This document shows, one piece after another, positions 1-14,778 of a stretch of 64,000 nucleotides of DNA. The notes beneath the pieces were generated by a model. That model was not told the DNA's origin. It did not search any database and saw nothing but the letters and a program-made list of their open reading frames with translations. This stretch comes from Taudactylus pleione (Eukaryota; Chordata; Amphibia; Anura; Myobatrachidae), in contig JAUIMM010000579.1 in assembly GCA_031769625.1 (NCBI GenBank), positions 806,001 through 870,000 of the forward strand, written 5' to 3'. How positions within the stretch are numbered: position 1 is the stretch's first letter; the number at the start of each line of letters is the position of its first letter. Both the position numbers and the translations under genes were made by a program.

Positions 1-3000
1 ATCCTACTACATCCCTGCACTGTATCCTACTACATCCCTGCACTGTATTAATAAATCCCTGCACTGTATCCTACTACATTCCAGCACTGTAATACTACAT
101 CCTTTCACCGTATCCTACTACATCCCTGCACTGTATTACTACATCCATGCACTGAATCCAACTACATCCCAACACTGTATTACTAAATCCCTGCACTGTA
201 TCCTACTACATCCCTGCACTGTATCCTACTACATCCCTGCACTGTATCCTACTACATCCCTTCACTGTATCCAACTACATCCCTGAACTGTATCCCACTA
301 CATCCCTGCACTGTATCCTACTACACCCCTGCACTTTATTACTACATCCCTGCACTGTATTACTACATCCCTGCACTGTATCCTTCTACATCCCTTCACT
401 GTATCCTACTACATCCCTGCACTGTATTACTACATCCCTGCACTGTATCCTACTACATCCCTGCACTGTATTACTACATCCCTGCACTGTATTACTACAT
501 CCCTGCACTGTATCCTTCTACATCCCTTCACTGTATCCTACTACATCCCTGCACTGTATTACTACATCCCTGCACTGTATCCTACTACATCCCTGCAATG
601 TATTACTACATCCCTGCACTGTATCCTACTACATCCCTGCACTGTATTAATACATCCCTGCACTGTATCCTACTACATCCCTGCACTGTATTACTACATT
701 CCTGCACTGTATCCTACTACATCCCTGCACTGTATTGCTACATCCCTGCACTGTATTACTACATCTCTGCACTGTATCCTACTACATCCCTATACAGTAT
801 TTCTACATTCGTGCACATTATATCTACATCCCTGCACTGTATTACTACATCCCTGCACTGTATCCTACTACATCCCTGCACTGTTTTACTGCATCCCTGC
901 ACTGTATCCTACTACATCCCTGCACTGTATTACTACATCCCTGAACTGTATCCTACTACATCCCTTTACTATATTACTACATCTGTGCACTGTTTCCTAC
1001 TGCATCCCTGCACTGTATTACTACATCCCTGCACTGTATTAATAAATTCCTGCACTGTATCCTACATCATCCCTCCATTGTATCCTACTACATCCCTGCA
1101 CTGTATCCTACTACATCCCTGCACTGTATTACTACATCCCTGCACTGTATTAATTAATCCCTGCACTGTATACTACTACATTCCTGCACTGTATTACTAC
1201 ATCCCTACACTGTATCCTACTACATCCCTGCATTGTATTACTACATCCCTGCACTGAATCCAACTACATACCTACACTGTATTACTAAATCCCTGCACTG
1301 TATCATACTACATCCCTGCACTGTATCCTACTACATCCCTTCGCTGTATCCTACTACATCCCTGAACTGTATCCCACTACATCCCTACACTGTATCCTAC
1401 TACACCCCTGCACTTTATTACTACATCCCTGCACTGTATTACTACATCCCTGCACTGTATCCTACTACATCCCTGCACTGTATTACTACATCCCTGCACT
1501 GTATTCTACTACATCCCTGCACTGTATTACTACATCCCTGCACGGTATCCTACTACATCTCTATACTGTATTACTACATCCGTGCACTCTATAATACTGC
1601 ATCCCTGCACTGTATTACTACATCCCTGCGCTGTATCCTACTACATTCCTGCACTGTATCCTACTACATTCCTGAACTGTATCCTACTACATCCCTGCAC
1701 TGTATTACTACATCCCTGCACTGTATATTTTATACTTCCCTGCACTGTGTCCTACTACATCCCTGCACTATATTACTACATCTCTGCACTGTATTACTAC
1801 ATCACTGAACTGTATCCTACTACATCCCTGCACTGTTTTACTTCATCCCTGCACTGTATCCTACTACATCCCTGCACTGTATTACTACATCCCTGCACTG
1901 TATCCTACTACATCCCTGCACTGTACTACAACATCCCTGCACTGTATCCTACTACATCCCTGCACTGTATTACTACATCCGTGCACTGTATCCTACTGCA
2001 TCCCTGCACTGTATTACTACATCCCTGAACTGTATTACTACATCGCTGCACTGTATTACTACATCCCTGCACTGTATCCTACTACATCCCTGCACTGTAT
2101 TATTACATCCCTGCACTGTATCCTACTACATCTCTGCACTGTATCCTACTACATCCCTGCACTGTATTACTACATCCCTGCACTGTATCCTACTACATCC
2201 CTGCACTGTATTACTACATCCCTGCACTGTATCCTACTACATCCCTGCACTGTATTAATACATTCCTGCACTGTATCCTACTACATCCCTGCACTGTATT
2301 ACTACATCCCTGCACTGTATTACTACATGTCTGCACTGTATCCTACTACATCCCTATACTGTATTTCTACATCCGTGCACATTATAACTACATCCCTGCA
2401 CTGTATTACTACATCCCTGCACTGTATCCTACTACATCCCAGCACTGTATTACTACATCCCTGAACTGTATCCTACTACATCCCTTTACTATATTACTAC
2501 ATATGTGCACTGTTTCCTACTGCATCCCTGCACTGTATTACTACATCCCTGCACTGTATCCTGCTACATCCCTGCACTGTATTAATAAATCCCTGCACTT
2601 TATCCTACATCATCCCTCTATTGTATCCTACTACATCCTTGCACTGTATTACTACATCCCTGCACTGTATTAATAAATCCCTGCACTGTATCCTACTACA
2701 TACCTGCACTGTATTACTACATCCCTACACTGTATCCTACTACATCCCTGCACTGTATTACTACATCCCTGCACTGAATCCAACTACATCCCTACACTGT
2801 ATTACTAAATCCCTGCACTGTATCCTACTACATCCCTGCACTGTATCCTACTACATCCCTGCACTGTATCCTACTACATCCCTGCACTGTATCCTACTAC
2901 ATCCCTTCGCTGTATCCTACTATATCCCTGAACTGTATCCCACTACATCCCTGCACTGTATCCTACTACACCCCTGCACTTTATTACTACATCCCTCCAC

Positions 3001-4781
3001 TGTATTACTACATCCCTGCACTGTATCCTTCTACATCCCTTCACTGTATCTTACTACATCCCTGCACTGTATTACTACATCCCTGCACTGTATTACTACA
3101 TCCCTGCACTGTATCCTACTACATCCCTGCACTGTATTACTACATTCCTGCACTGTATCCTACTACATCCCTGCACTCTATTACTACATGTCTGCACTGT
3201 ATACCACTTCATCCCTATACTGTATTTCTACATCCGTGCACTTTATTACTACATCCCTGCACTGTATTACTACATCCCTGCGCTGTATCCTACTACATCT
3301 CTACAATGTATACTACTACATCCCTGCACTGTAACCTACTACATCCCTGCACTGTATCCTACTACATCCCTGCACTGTATTACTACATCCCTGCACTGTA
3401 TCCTACTACATTCCTGCACTGTATTACTACATCCCTGCACTGTATCCTACTACATCCCTGCACTGTATTACTACATCCCTGCACTGTATCCTAATACATC
3501 CCTGCACTGTATTACTAAATTCCTGCACTGTGTCCTACTAAATTCCTGAACTGTATCCTACTACATCCATGCACTGTATTACTACATCCCTGCACTGTAT
3601 ATTTTATTCTTCCCTGCACTGTGTCCTACTACATCCCTGCACTATATTACTACATCTCTGCACTGTATTACTACATCACTGAACTGTATCCTACTACATC
3701 CCTGCACTGTATTACTTCATCCCTGCACTGTATCCTACTACATCCCTGCACTGTATTACTACATCCCTGCACTGTACTACTACATCGCTGCACTGTATCC
3801 TACTACATCCCTGCACTGTATTACTACATCCCTGCACTGTATCCTACTGCATCCCTGCACTGTATTACTACATTCCTGCACTGTATTACTACATCGCTGC
3901 ACTGTATTACTACATCACTGCAATGTATTACTACATCCCTGCACTCTATCCTACTACATCCCTGCACTGTATCCTACTACATCCCTGCACTGTATTCTAC
4001 TACATCCCTGCACTGTATCCTACTACATCCCTGCACTGTATCCTACTACATCCCTGCACTGTATTACTACATCCCTGCACTGTATCCTACTACATCCCTG
4101 CACTGTATCCTACTACATCCCTGCACTATATTACTAGATTCCTGCACTGTATCCTACTACATCCCTGCCATGTATTACTACATGCATGCACTGTATTACT
4201 ACATGTCTGCACTGTATCCTACTACATCCCTGCACTGTATCCTACTACATCCCTGCACTGTATCCTACTACATCCCTGCACTGTATCCTACTACATCCCT
4301 GCACAGTATTACTAAATTCCTGCACTGTATTACTACATCCCTGCACTGTATACTACTACATCCCTGCACTGTATCCTACTACATCCCTGCACTGTATTAC
4401 TACATGCTTGCACTGTATTACTACATGTCTGCACTGTATCCTACTACATCCCTGCACTGTATCCTACTACATCCCTGCAATGTATCCTACTACATCCCTG
4501 CACTGTATCCTACTACATCCCTGCACTGTATTACTACATTCCTGCACTGTATCCTACTACATCCCTGCCATGTATTACTACATCCCTGCACGGTATCCTA
4601 CTGCATCCCTGCACGGTATCCTACTACATCCCTGTACTGTATCCTACAACATCACTGCACTGTATTACTGCATCCCTGCACTGTATCCTACTACATCCCT
4701 GCACTGTATTACTACATCCCTGAACTGTATCCTACTACATCCCTTTACTATATTACTACATCTGTGCACTGTTTCCTACTG
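1..4781. repeat. Left flank: divergent array with irregular 1.1-1.5 kb order
   Basis: Units here carry more scattered substitutions than the core. A recognisable run (CTGAATCCAAC, then a unit with TACTAAATCC, then TCGCTG or TTCACTG, then TGAACTGTATCCC, then CACCCCTGCACTTTATT) starts near 152, 1254 and 2774, giving spacings of about 1.10 and 1.52 kb. The ATTTTAT unit variant occurs at 1727 and 3601. The copies differ from each other by many single bases and by gain or loss of whole units, so this looks like an older or less homogenised part of the array. No gene is present. Confidence 0.8.
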
Positions 4782-6265
4782 CATCCCTGCACTGTATTAC
4801 TACATCCCTGCACTGTATTAATAAATCCCTGCACTGTATATTACTACATTCCTGCACTGTATTACTACTTCCCTACACTGTATCCTACTACATCCCTGCA
4901 CTGTATCCTACTACATGCCTTCACTGTATCCTACTACATCCCTGAACTGTTTCCCACTACATACCTGCACTGTATCCTACTACACCCCTGCACTTTATTA
5001 CTACATCCCTGCACTGTATTACTACATCCCTGCACTGTATCCTACTACATCCCTTCACTCTATCCTACTACATCCCTGCACTGTATCCTACTGCATCCCT
5101 GCACTGTATTACTACATCCCTGCACCGTATCCTACTACATCCCTGCACTGTATTACTACAACACTGCAATGTATTACTACATCCCAGCACTGTATCCTAC
5201 TACATCTCTGCACTGTATCCTACTACATCCTTGCACTGTATTACTACATCCCTGCACTGTATCCTACTACATCCCTGCACTGTATCCTACTACATCCCTG
5301 CACTGTATTACTACATCCCTGCACTGTATCCTACTACATCCCTGCACTGTATTAATACATTCCTGCACTGTATCCTACTACATCCCTGCACTGTATTACT
5401 ACATCCCTGCACTGTATTACTACATGCCTGCACTGTATCCTACTACATCCCTATACTGTATTACTACATCCCTGCACATTATAACTACATCCCTGCACTG
5501 TATTACTACATCCCTGCACTGTATCCTACTACATCCCTGCACTGTATTACTGCATCCCGGCACTGTATCTTACTACATCCCTGCACTGTTTTACTACATC
5601 CCTGAACTGTATCCTACTACATCCCTTTACTATATTACTACATCTGTGCACTGTTTCCTACTGTATCCCTGCACTGTATTACTACATCCCTGCACTGTAT
5701 CCTGCTACATAACGGCACTGTATTAATACATCCCTGCACTATATCCTACTACATCCCTGCACTGTATTACTACATCCCTGCACTGAATCCTACTACATCC
5801 CTGCACTGTATTACTACATCCCTGTGCTGTATCCTACTACATCCCTGCACTGTATTAATAAATCCCTGCACTGTATCCTACTATATTCCTGCACTGTATT
5901 ACTACATCCCTACACTGTATCCTACTACATCCCTGCACTGTATTACTACATCCCTGCACTGAATCCAACTACATCCCTACACTGTATTACTAAATCCCTG
6001 CACTGTATCCTACTACATCCCTGCACTGTATCCTACTTCATCCCTGCACTGTATCCTTCTACATCCCTGCACTGTATCCTACTACATCCCTGCACTGTAT
6101 TACTACATCCCTGCACTGAATCTAACTACATCCTTATACTGTATTTCTACATAGGTGCACTTTATTACTACATCCCTGCACTGTATTACTACATCTCTAC
6201 ACTGTATCTTACTACATCCCTGCACTGTATTACTGCATCCCTGCACTGTATCCTACTACATCCCT
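4782..6265. repeat. 1.48-kb duplicated segment, copy 1
   Basis: This segment matches 6481-7965 almost base for base, at an offset of 1,699 and then 1,700 bp. Shared private variants include the TACTACTTCCCTACACTG unit near 4865, TGAACTGTTTCCC near 4943, the ACAACACTGCAATG run near 5158, the TACATAACGGCACTG unit near 5705, and ATAGGTGC at 6151. The left edge is where 4782 and 6481 begin to agree; the right edge is where a GCACT/ACACT difference opens divergence. Confidence 0.9.
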
Positions 6266-6379
6266 GCACTGTATTACTACATCCCTGAACTGTATCCTAC
6301 TACATCCCTTTACTATATTACTACATCTGTGCACTGTTTCCTACTGCATCCCTGCACTGTATTACTACATCCCTGCACT

Positions 6380-6470
6380 GTATCCTGCTACATCCCTGCA
6401 CTGTATAAATAAATCCCTCCACTGGCTCCTATATCATCCCTCCATTGTATCCTACTACATCCCTGCACTG
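6380..6470. repeat. Most degenerate units in the window, at a duplication junction
   Basis: Several consecutive units depart strongly from consensus: TATAAATAAATCC, CCTCCACTGGCTCC, TATATCATCCCTCC and ATTGTATCC. Weaker relatives (CCTACATCATCCCTCC) occur near 1065 and 2605. The stretch lies just before the second copy of the 1.48-kb duplication begins at about 6481. It is still repeat-derived; no unique insert is present. Confidence 0.7.
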
Positions 6471-6480
6471 TATCCTACTA

Positions 6481-7965
6481 CATCCCTGCACTGTATTACT
6501 ACATCCCTGCACTGTATTAATAAATCCCTGAACTGTATATTACTACATTCCTGCACTGTATTACTACTTCCCTACACTGTATCCTACTACATCCCTGCAC
6601 TGTATCCTACTACATGCCTTCACTGTATCCTACTACATCCCAGAAACTGTTTCCCACTACATACCTGCACTGTATCCTACTACACCCCTGCACTTTATTA
6701 CTACATCCCTGCACTGTATTACTACATCCCTGCACTGTATCCTACTACATCCCTTCACTCTATCCTACTACATCCCTGCACTGTATCCTACTGCATCCCT
6801 GCACTGTATTACTACATCCCTGCACCATATCCTACTACATCCCTGCACTGTATTACTACAACACTGCAATGTATTACTACTTCCCAGCACTGTATCCTAC
6901 TACATCTCTGCACTGTATCCTACTACATCCTTGCACTGTATTACTACATCCCTGCACTGTATCCTACTACATCCCTGCACTGTATCCTACTACATCCCTG
7001 CACTGTATTACTACATCCCTGCACTGTATCCTACTACATCCCTGCACTGTATTAATACATTCCTGCACTGTATCCTACTACATCCCTGCACTGTATTACA
7101 ATAACCCTGCATTGTATTACTACATGCCTGCACTGTATCCTACTACATCCCTATACTGTATTACTACATCCCTGCACATTATAACTACACCCCTGCACTG
7201 TATTACTACATCCCTGCACTGTATCCTACTACATCCCTGCACTGTATTACTGCATCCCGGCACTGTATCTTACTACATCCCTGCACTGTTTTACTACATC
7301 CCTGAACTGTATCCTACTACATCCCTTTACTATATTACTACATCTGTGCACTGTTTCCTACTGTATCCCTGCACTGTATTACTACATCCCTGCACTGTAT
7401 CCTGCTACATAACGGCACTGTATTAATACATCCCTGCACTATATCCTACTACATCCCTGCACTGTATTACTACATCCCTGCACTGAATCCTACTACATCC
7501 CTGCACTGTATTACTACATCCCTGTGCTGTATCCTACTACATCCCTGCACTGTATTAATAAATCCCTGCACTGTATCCTACTATATTCCTGCACTGTATT
7601 ACTACATCCCTACACTGTATCCTACTACATCCCTGCACTGTATTACTACATCCCTGCACTGAATCCAACTACATCCCTACACTGTATTACTAAATCCCTG
7701 CACTGTATCCTACTACATCCCTGCACTGTATCCTACTTCATCCCTGCACTGTATCCTTCTACATCCCTGCACTGTATCCTACTACATCCCTGCACTGTAT
7801 TACTACATCCCTGCACTGAATCTAACTACATCCTTATACTGTATTTCTACATAGGTGCACTTTATTACTACATCCCTGCACTGTATTACTACATCTCTAC
7901 ACTGTATCTTACTACATCCCTGCACTGTATTACTGCATCCCTGCACTGTATCCTACTACATCCCT
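6481..7965. repeat. 1.48-kb duplicated segment, copy 2
   Basis: This is the second copy of 4782-6265. One unit near 6640 reads CCCAGAAACTG where copy 1 reads CCCTGAACTG, which adds one base and makes a 24-bp unit; the offset changes from 1,699 to 1,700 there. Other differences are a few single bases, for example TACTACTTCCCAGC near 6882 against TACTACATCCCAGC near 5183. ATAGGTGC recurs at 7851. Confidence 0.9.
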
Positions 7966-8334
7966 ACACTGTATTACTACATCCCTTCACTGTATCCTAC
8001 TACATCCCTTTACTATATTACTACATCCGTGCACTTTATTACTACATTCCTGCACTGTATTACTACATCCCTGCACTGTATCCTACTACATCCCTGCACT
8101 GTATTACTACATCCCTGCACTGTATCCTACTACATCCCTGCACTGTATCCTACTACATCAATGCACTGTATTACTACATCCCTGCACTGTATATTTTATA
8201 CTTCCCTGCACTGTGTCCTACTACATCCCTGCACTATATTACTACATCTCTGCACTGTATTACTACATCAGTGAACTGTTTCCTACTACATCCCTGCACT
8301 GTATTACTTCATCCCTGCACTGTATCCTACTACA

Positions 8335-9034
8335 TCCCTGCACTTTATTACTACATCCCTGCACTGTATCCTACTACATCCCTGCACTGTACTACTACAT
8401 CCCTGCACTGTATCCTACTACATCCCTGCACTGTATTACTACATCCGTGTACTGTATCCTACTGCATCCCTGCACTGTATTACTACATCCCTGCACTGTA
8501 TTACTACATCGCTGCACTGTATTACTACTTCACTGCAATGTATTACTACATCCCTGCACTGTATCCTACTACATCCCTGCACTGTATCCTACTACATCCC
8601 TGCACTGTATTACTACATCACTGCACTGTATCCTACTACATTCCTGCACTGTATTACTACATTCCTGCACTGTATCCTACTACATCCCTGCACTGTATTA
8701 CTACATCCCTGCACTGTATCCTACTACATCCCTGCACTGTACTACTACATCCCTGCACTGTATCCTACTACATCCCTGCACTGTATTACTACATCCGTGC
8801 ACTGTATCCTACTGCATCCCTGCACTGTATTACTACATCCCTGCACTGTATTACTACATCGCTGCACTGTATTACTACTTCACTGCATTGTATTACTACA
8901 TCCCTGCACTGTATCCTACTACATCCCTGCACTGTATCCTACTACATCCCTGCACTGTATTACTACATCACTGCACTGTATCCTACTACATTCCTGCACT
9001 GTATTACTACCTTCCTGCACTGTATCCTATTACA
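8335..9034. repeat. 350-bp local tandem duplication
   Basis: Two adjacent blocks of about 350 bp match, for example ACTACTACAT at 8391 and 8741, ACATCCGTG at 8441 and 8791, and the CTTCACTGCA run near 8527 and 8877. The copies differ by a few bases (GTGT against GTGC, CAATG against CATTG, CATTCC against CCTTCC). A version shortened by one 21-bp unit recurs at about 14.79-15.18 kb inside the larger duplication. Confidence 0.85.
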
Positions 9035-12000
9035 TCCCTGCCATGTATTACTACATGCCTGCACTGTATTACTACATGTCTGCACTGTATCCTACTACAT
9101 TGCTGCACTGTATCCTACTACATCCCTGCACTGTATCCTACTACATCCCTGCACTGTATCCTACTACATCCCTACACTGTATTACTAAATTTCTGCACTG
9201 TATCCTACTATATCCCTATACTGTATTTCTACATCCTTGCACTTTATTACTACATCCCTGCATTGTATTAGTACATCTCTACACTGTATCTTACTACATC
9301 CCTGCACTGTATTACTGCATCCCTGCACTGTGTCCTACTACATCCCTACACTGTATTACTACATCCCTTCACTGTATCCGACTACATCCCTTTACTATAT
9401 TACTACATCCGTGCACTTTATTACTACATCCCTGCACTGTATTACTACATCCCTGCACTGTATCCTACTACATCCCTGCACTGTATCCTACTACATCCCT
9501 GCACTGTATTACTACATCCCTGCACTGTATCCTACTACATCCCTGCACTGTATTACTACATTCCTGCACTGTATTACTACATCTCTGCACTGTATCCTAC
9601 TACATCCCTGCACTGTATCCTACTACATCATTGCACTGTATTACTACATCCCTGCACTGTATCCTAATACATCCCTGCACAGTATGACTACATCCCTTCA
9701 CTGTATCCTACTACATCCCTGCACTGTATCCTACTACATCCCTGCACTGTATTACTACATCCGTGCACTGTATCCTACTGCATCCCTGCACTGTATTACT
9801 ACATCCCTGCACTGTATTACTACATCCCTGCACTGTATTACTAGAACACTGCAATGTATTACTACATCCCTGCACTGTATCCTACTACATCTCTGCACTG
9901 TATCCTACTACATCCCTGCACTGTATTACTACATCCCTGCACTGTATCCTACTACATCCCTGCACTGTATCCTACTACATCCCTGCACTGTATTACTACA
10001 TCCCTGCACTGTATCCTACTTCATCCCTGCACTGTATTAATACATTCCTGCACTGTATCCTACTACATCCCTGCACTGTATTACTACATCCCTGCACTGT
10101 ATTACTACATATCTGCACTGTATCCTACTACATCCCTATACTGTATTACTACATCCATGCACATTATAACTACATCCCTGCACTGTATTACTACATCCCT
10201 GCACTGTATCCTACTACATCCCTGCTCTGTATTACTGCATCCCGGCACTGTATCCTACTACATCCCTGCACTGTTTTACTACATCCCTGAACTGTATCCT
10301 ACTACATCCCTTTACTATATTACTACATCTGTGCACTGTTTCCTACTGCTTCCCTGCACTGTATTACTACATCCCTGCACTGTATCCTGCTACATACCTG
10401 CACTGTATTAATACATCCCTGCACTATATCCTACTACATCCCTGCACTGTATCCTACAACATCCCTGCATTGTATCCTACTACATCCCTGCACTGTATCC
10501 TACTACATCCCTGCACTGTATTACTACATCCCTGCACTGTATCCTACTACATCCCTGCACTGTATTAATAAATCCCTGTGCTGTATCCTACTATATTCCT
10601 GCACTGTATTACTACATCCCTACACTGTATCCTACTACATCCCTGCACTGTATTACTACATCCCTGCACTGAATCCAACTACATCCCTACACTGTATTAC
10701 TAAATCCCTGCACTGTATCCTACTACATCCCTGCACTGTATCCTACTACATCCCTGCACTGTATCCTACTACATCCCTGCACTGTATCCTACTACATCCC
10801 TGCACTGTATTACTACATCCCTGCACTGAATCCAACTACATCCCTATACTGTATTTCTACATAGGTGCACTTTATTACTACATCCCTGCACTGTATTACT
10901 ACATCTCTACACTGTATCTTACTACTTCCCTGCACTGTATTACTGCATCCCTGCACTGTATCCTACTACATCCCTACACTGTATTACTACATCCCTTCAC
11001 TGTATCCTACTACATCCCTTTACTATATTACTACATCCGTACACTTTATTACTACATCCCTGCACTGTATTACTACATCCCTGCACTGTATCCTACTACA
11101 TCCCTGCACTGTATTACTACATCACTGAACTGTTTCCTACTACATCCCTGCACTGTATTACTTCATCCCTGCACTGTATCCTACTACATCCCTGCACTGT
11201 ATTACTACATCCGTGCACTGTATCCTACTGCATCCCTGCACTGTATTACTACATCCCTGCACTGTATTACTACATCGCTGCACTGTATTACTACTTCACT
11301 GCAATGTATTACTACATCCCTGCACTGTATCCTACTACATCCCTGCAATGTATCCTACTACATCCCTGCACTGTATCCTACTACATCCCTGCACTGTATT
11401 ACTACAACACTGCACTGTATCCTACTACATCCCTGCACTGTATTGCTACATTCCTGCACTGTATCCTACTACATCCCTGCCATGTATTACTACATGCCTG
11501 CACTGTATTACTACATGTCTGCACTGTATCCTACTACATCCCTGCACTGTATCCTACTACATCCCTGCACTGTATCCTACTACATCCCTGCACTGTATCC
11601 TACTACATCCCTGCACTGTATTACTAAATTCCTGCACTGTATCCTACTACATCCCTATACTGTATTTCTACATCCGTGCACTTTATTACTACATCCCTGC
11701 ACTGTATTACTACATCTCTACACTGTATCTTACTACATCCCTGCACTGTATTACTGCATCCCTGCACTGTATCCTACTACATCCCTACACTGTATTACTA
11801 CATCCCTTCACTGTATCCTACTACATCCCTTTACTATATTACTACATCCGTGCACTTTATTACTACATCCCTGCACTGTATTACTACATCCCTGCACTGT
11901 ATCCTACTACATCCCTGCACTGTATCCTACTACATCCCTGCACTGTATCCTACTACATCCCTGCACTGTATCCTACTACATCCCTGCACTGTATTACTAC

Positions 12001-14778
12001 ATCCCTGCACTGAATCCAACTACATCCCTATACTGTATTTCTATATAGGTGCACTGTATCCTACTGCATCCCTGCACTGTATTACTACATCCCTGCACTG
12101 TATTACTACATCGCTGCACTGTATTACTACTTCACTGCAATGTATTACTACATCCCTGCACTGTATCCTACTACATCCCTGCACTGTATCCTACTACATA
12201 CCTGCACTGTATTACTACATCACTGCACTGTATCCTACTACATTCCTGCACTGTATTACTACATTCCTGCACTGTATCCTATTACATCCCTGCCATGTAT
12301 TACTACATGCCTGCACTGTATTACTACATGTCTGCACTGTATCCTACTACATCGCTGCACTGTATCCTACTACATCCCTGCACTGTATCCTACTACATCC
12401 CTGCACTGTATCCTACTACATCCCTACACTGTATTACTAAATTCCTGCACTGTATCCTACTACATCCCTATACTGCATTTCTACATCCGTGCACTTTATT
12501 ACTACATCCCTGCACTGTATTACTACACCTCTACACTGTATCTTACTACATCCCTGCACTGTATCCTACTACATCCCTACACTGTATTACTACATCCCTT
12601 CACTGTATCCTACTACATCCCTTTACTATATTATTACTTCAGTGCACTTTATTACTACTTCCGTGCACTGTATTTCTACATCCCTGCACTGTATCCTACT
12701 ACATCCCTGCACTGTATTACTACATCCCTGCACTGTATCCTACTACATCCCTGCACTGTATCCTACTACATCCCTGCACTGTATTACTACATCCCTGCAC
12801 TGTATCCTACTACATCCCTGCACTGTATTACTACATTCCTGCACTGTATTACTACATCTCTGCACTGTATCCTACTACATTCCCTGCACTGTATCCTACT
12901 ACATGCCTTCACTGTATCCTACTACATCCCTGAACTGTTTCCCACTACATCCCTGCACTGTATCCTACTACACGCCTGCACTTTATTACTACATCCCTGC
13001 ACTGTATTACTACATCCCTGCACTGTATCCTACTACATCCCTTCACTCTATCCTACTACATCCCTGCACTGTATCCTACTGCATCCCTGCACTGTATTAC
13101 TACATCCCTGCAACGTATCCTACTACATCCATGCACTGTATTACTACATCCCTGCACGGTATCCTACTGCATCCCTGCACGGTATTACTACATCCCTGCA
13201 CTGTATCCTGCTACATACCTGCACTGTATTAATACACCCCTGCACTATATCCTACTACATTACTGCACTGTATCCTACAACATCCCTGCATTGTATCCTA
13301 CTACATCCCTGCACTGTATCCTACTACATCCCTGCACTGTATTACTACATCCCTGCACTGAATCCTACTACATCCCTGCACTGTATTACTACATCCCTGC
13401 TCTGTATCCTACTACATCCCTGCACTGTAATAATAAATCCCTGCACTTTATCCTACTATATTCCTGCACTGTATTACTACATCCCTACACTGTATCCTAC
13501 TACATCCCTGCACTTTATTACTACATCCCTGCACTTAATCCAACTACATCCCTACACTGTATTACTAAATCCCTGCACTGTATCCTACTACATCCCGGCA
13601 CTGTATCCTACTACATCCCTGCACTGTATCCTCCTACATCCCTGCACTGTATCCTACTACATCCCTGCACTGTATTACTACATCCCTGCCCTGAATCCAA
13701 CTACATCCCTATACTGTATTTCTACATAGGTGCACTGTATCCTAGTGCATCCCTGCACTGTATTACTAGATCCCTGCACTGTATTACTACATCGCTGCAC
13801 TGTATTACTACTTCACTGCAATGTATTACTACATCCCTGCACTGTATCCTACTACATCCCTGCACTGTATCCTACTACATCCCTGCACTGTATTACTACA
13901 TCACTGCACTGTATCCTACTACATTCCTGCACTGTATTACTACATTCCTGCACTGTATCCTATTACATCCCTGCCATGTATTACTACATGCCTGCACTGT
14001 ATTACTACATGTCTGCACTGTATCCTACTACATCGCTGCACTGTATCCTACTACATCCCTGCACTGTATCCTACTACATCCCTGCACTGTATCCTACTAC
14101 ATCCCTACACTGTATTACTAAATTTCTGCACTGTATCCTACTATATCCCTATACTGTATTTCTACATCCTTGCACTTTATTACTACATCCCTGCACTGTA
14201 TTAGTACATCTCTACACTGTATCTTACTACATCCCTGCACTGCATTACTGCATCCCTGCACTGTGACCTACTACATCCCTACACTGTATTACTACATCCC
14301 TTCACTGTATCCTACTACATCCCTTTACTATATTACTACATCCGTGCACTTTATTACTACATCCCTGCACTGTATTACTACATCCCTGCACTGTATCCTA
14401 CTACATCCCTGCACTGTATTACTACATCCCTGCACTGTATCCTACTACATCCCTGCACTGTATCCTACTACATCCCTGCACTGTATTACTACATCCCTGC
14501 ACTGTATCCTACTACATCCCTGCACTGTATTACTACATTTCTGCACTGTATTACTACATCTCTGCACTGTATCCTACTACATCCCTGCACTGTATCCTAC
14601 TACATGCCTTCACTGTATCCTACTACATCCCTGAACTGTTTCCCACGACATCCCTACACTGTATCCTACTACACCCCTGCACTTTATTACTACATCCCTG
14701 CACTGTATTAATACATCCCTGCACTGTATCCAACTACATCCCTTCACTCTATCCTACTACATCCCTGCACTGTATCCT
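8372..14778. repeat. 6.4-kb tandem HOR block, copy 1
   Basis: This block is followed directly by a second copy starting near 14,779. Matching markers and offsets are ACTACTACAT 8391/14797 (6,406), TTAGTACA 9268/15607 (6,339), TAGAACACTG 9842/16225 (6,383), ATAGGTGC 10861/17221 (6,360), ATAGGT 12045/18384 (6,339), and GTAATAATAAATCC 13427/19305 (5,878). The offset steps are whole units (21, 23 or sums of them) plus one deletion of about 461 bp in copy 2. The block contains no gene. Confidence 0.88.

Noticed and set aside
3621..5726. A 701-codon forward ORF and many others of 100-580 codons as protein-coding genes
   Set aside because: They are translations of the satellite. All three forward frames are open, the products are only YYYIPAL/ITTSLHC/LLHPCTV permutations, start codons arise from chance CAATG or CATG variants, and copies change frame by indel without consequence.
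6400..6450. Possible inserted unique sequence or element remnant near TATAAATAAATCC and CACTGGCTCC
   Set aside because: The stretch still aligns to the unit with substitutions, and milder versions occur near 1065 and 2605. There is no target-site duplication, poly-A tail or terminal repeat.
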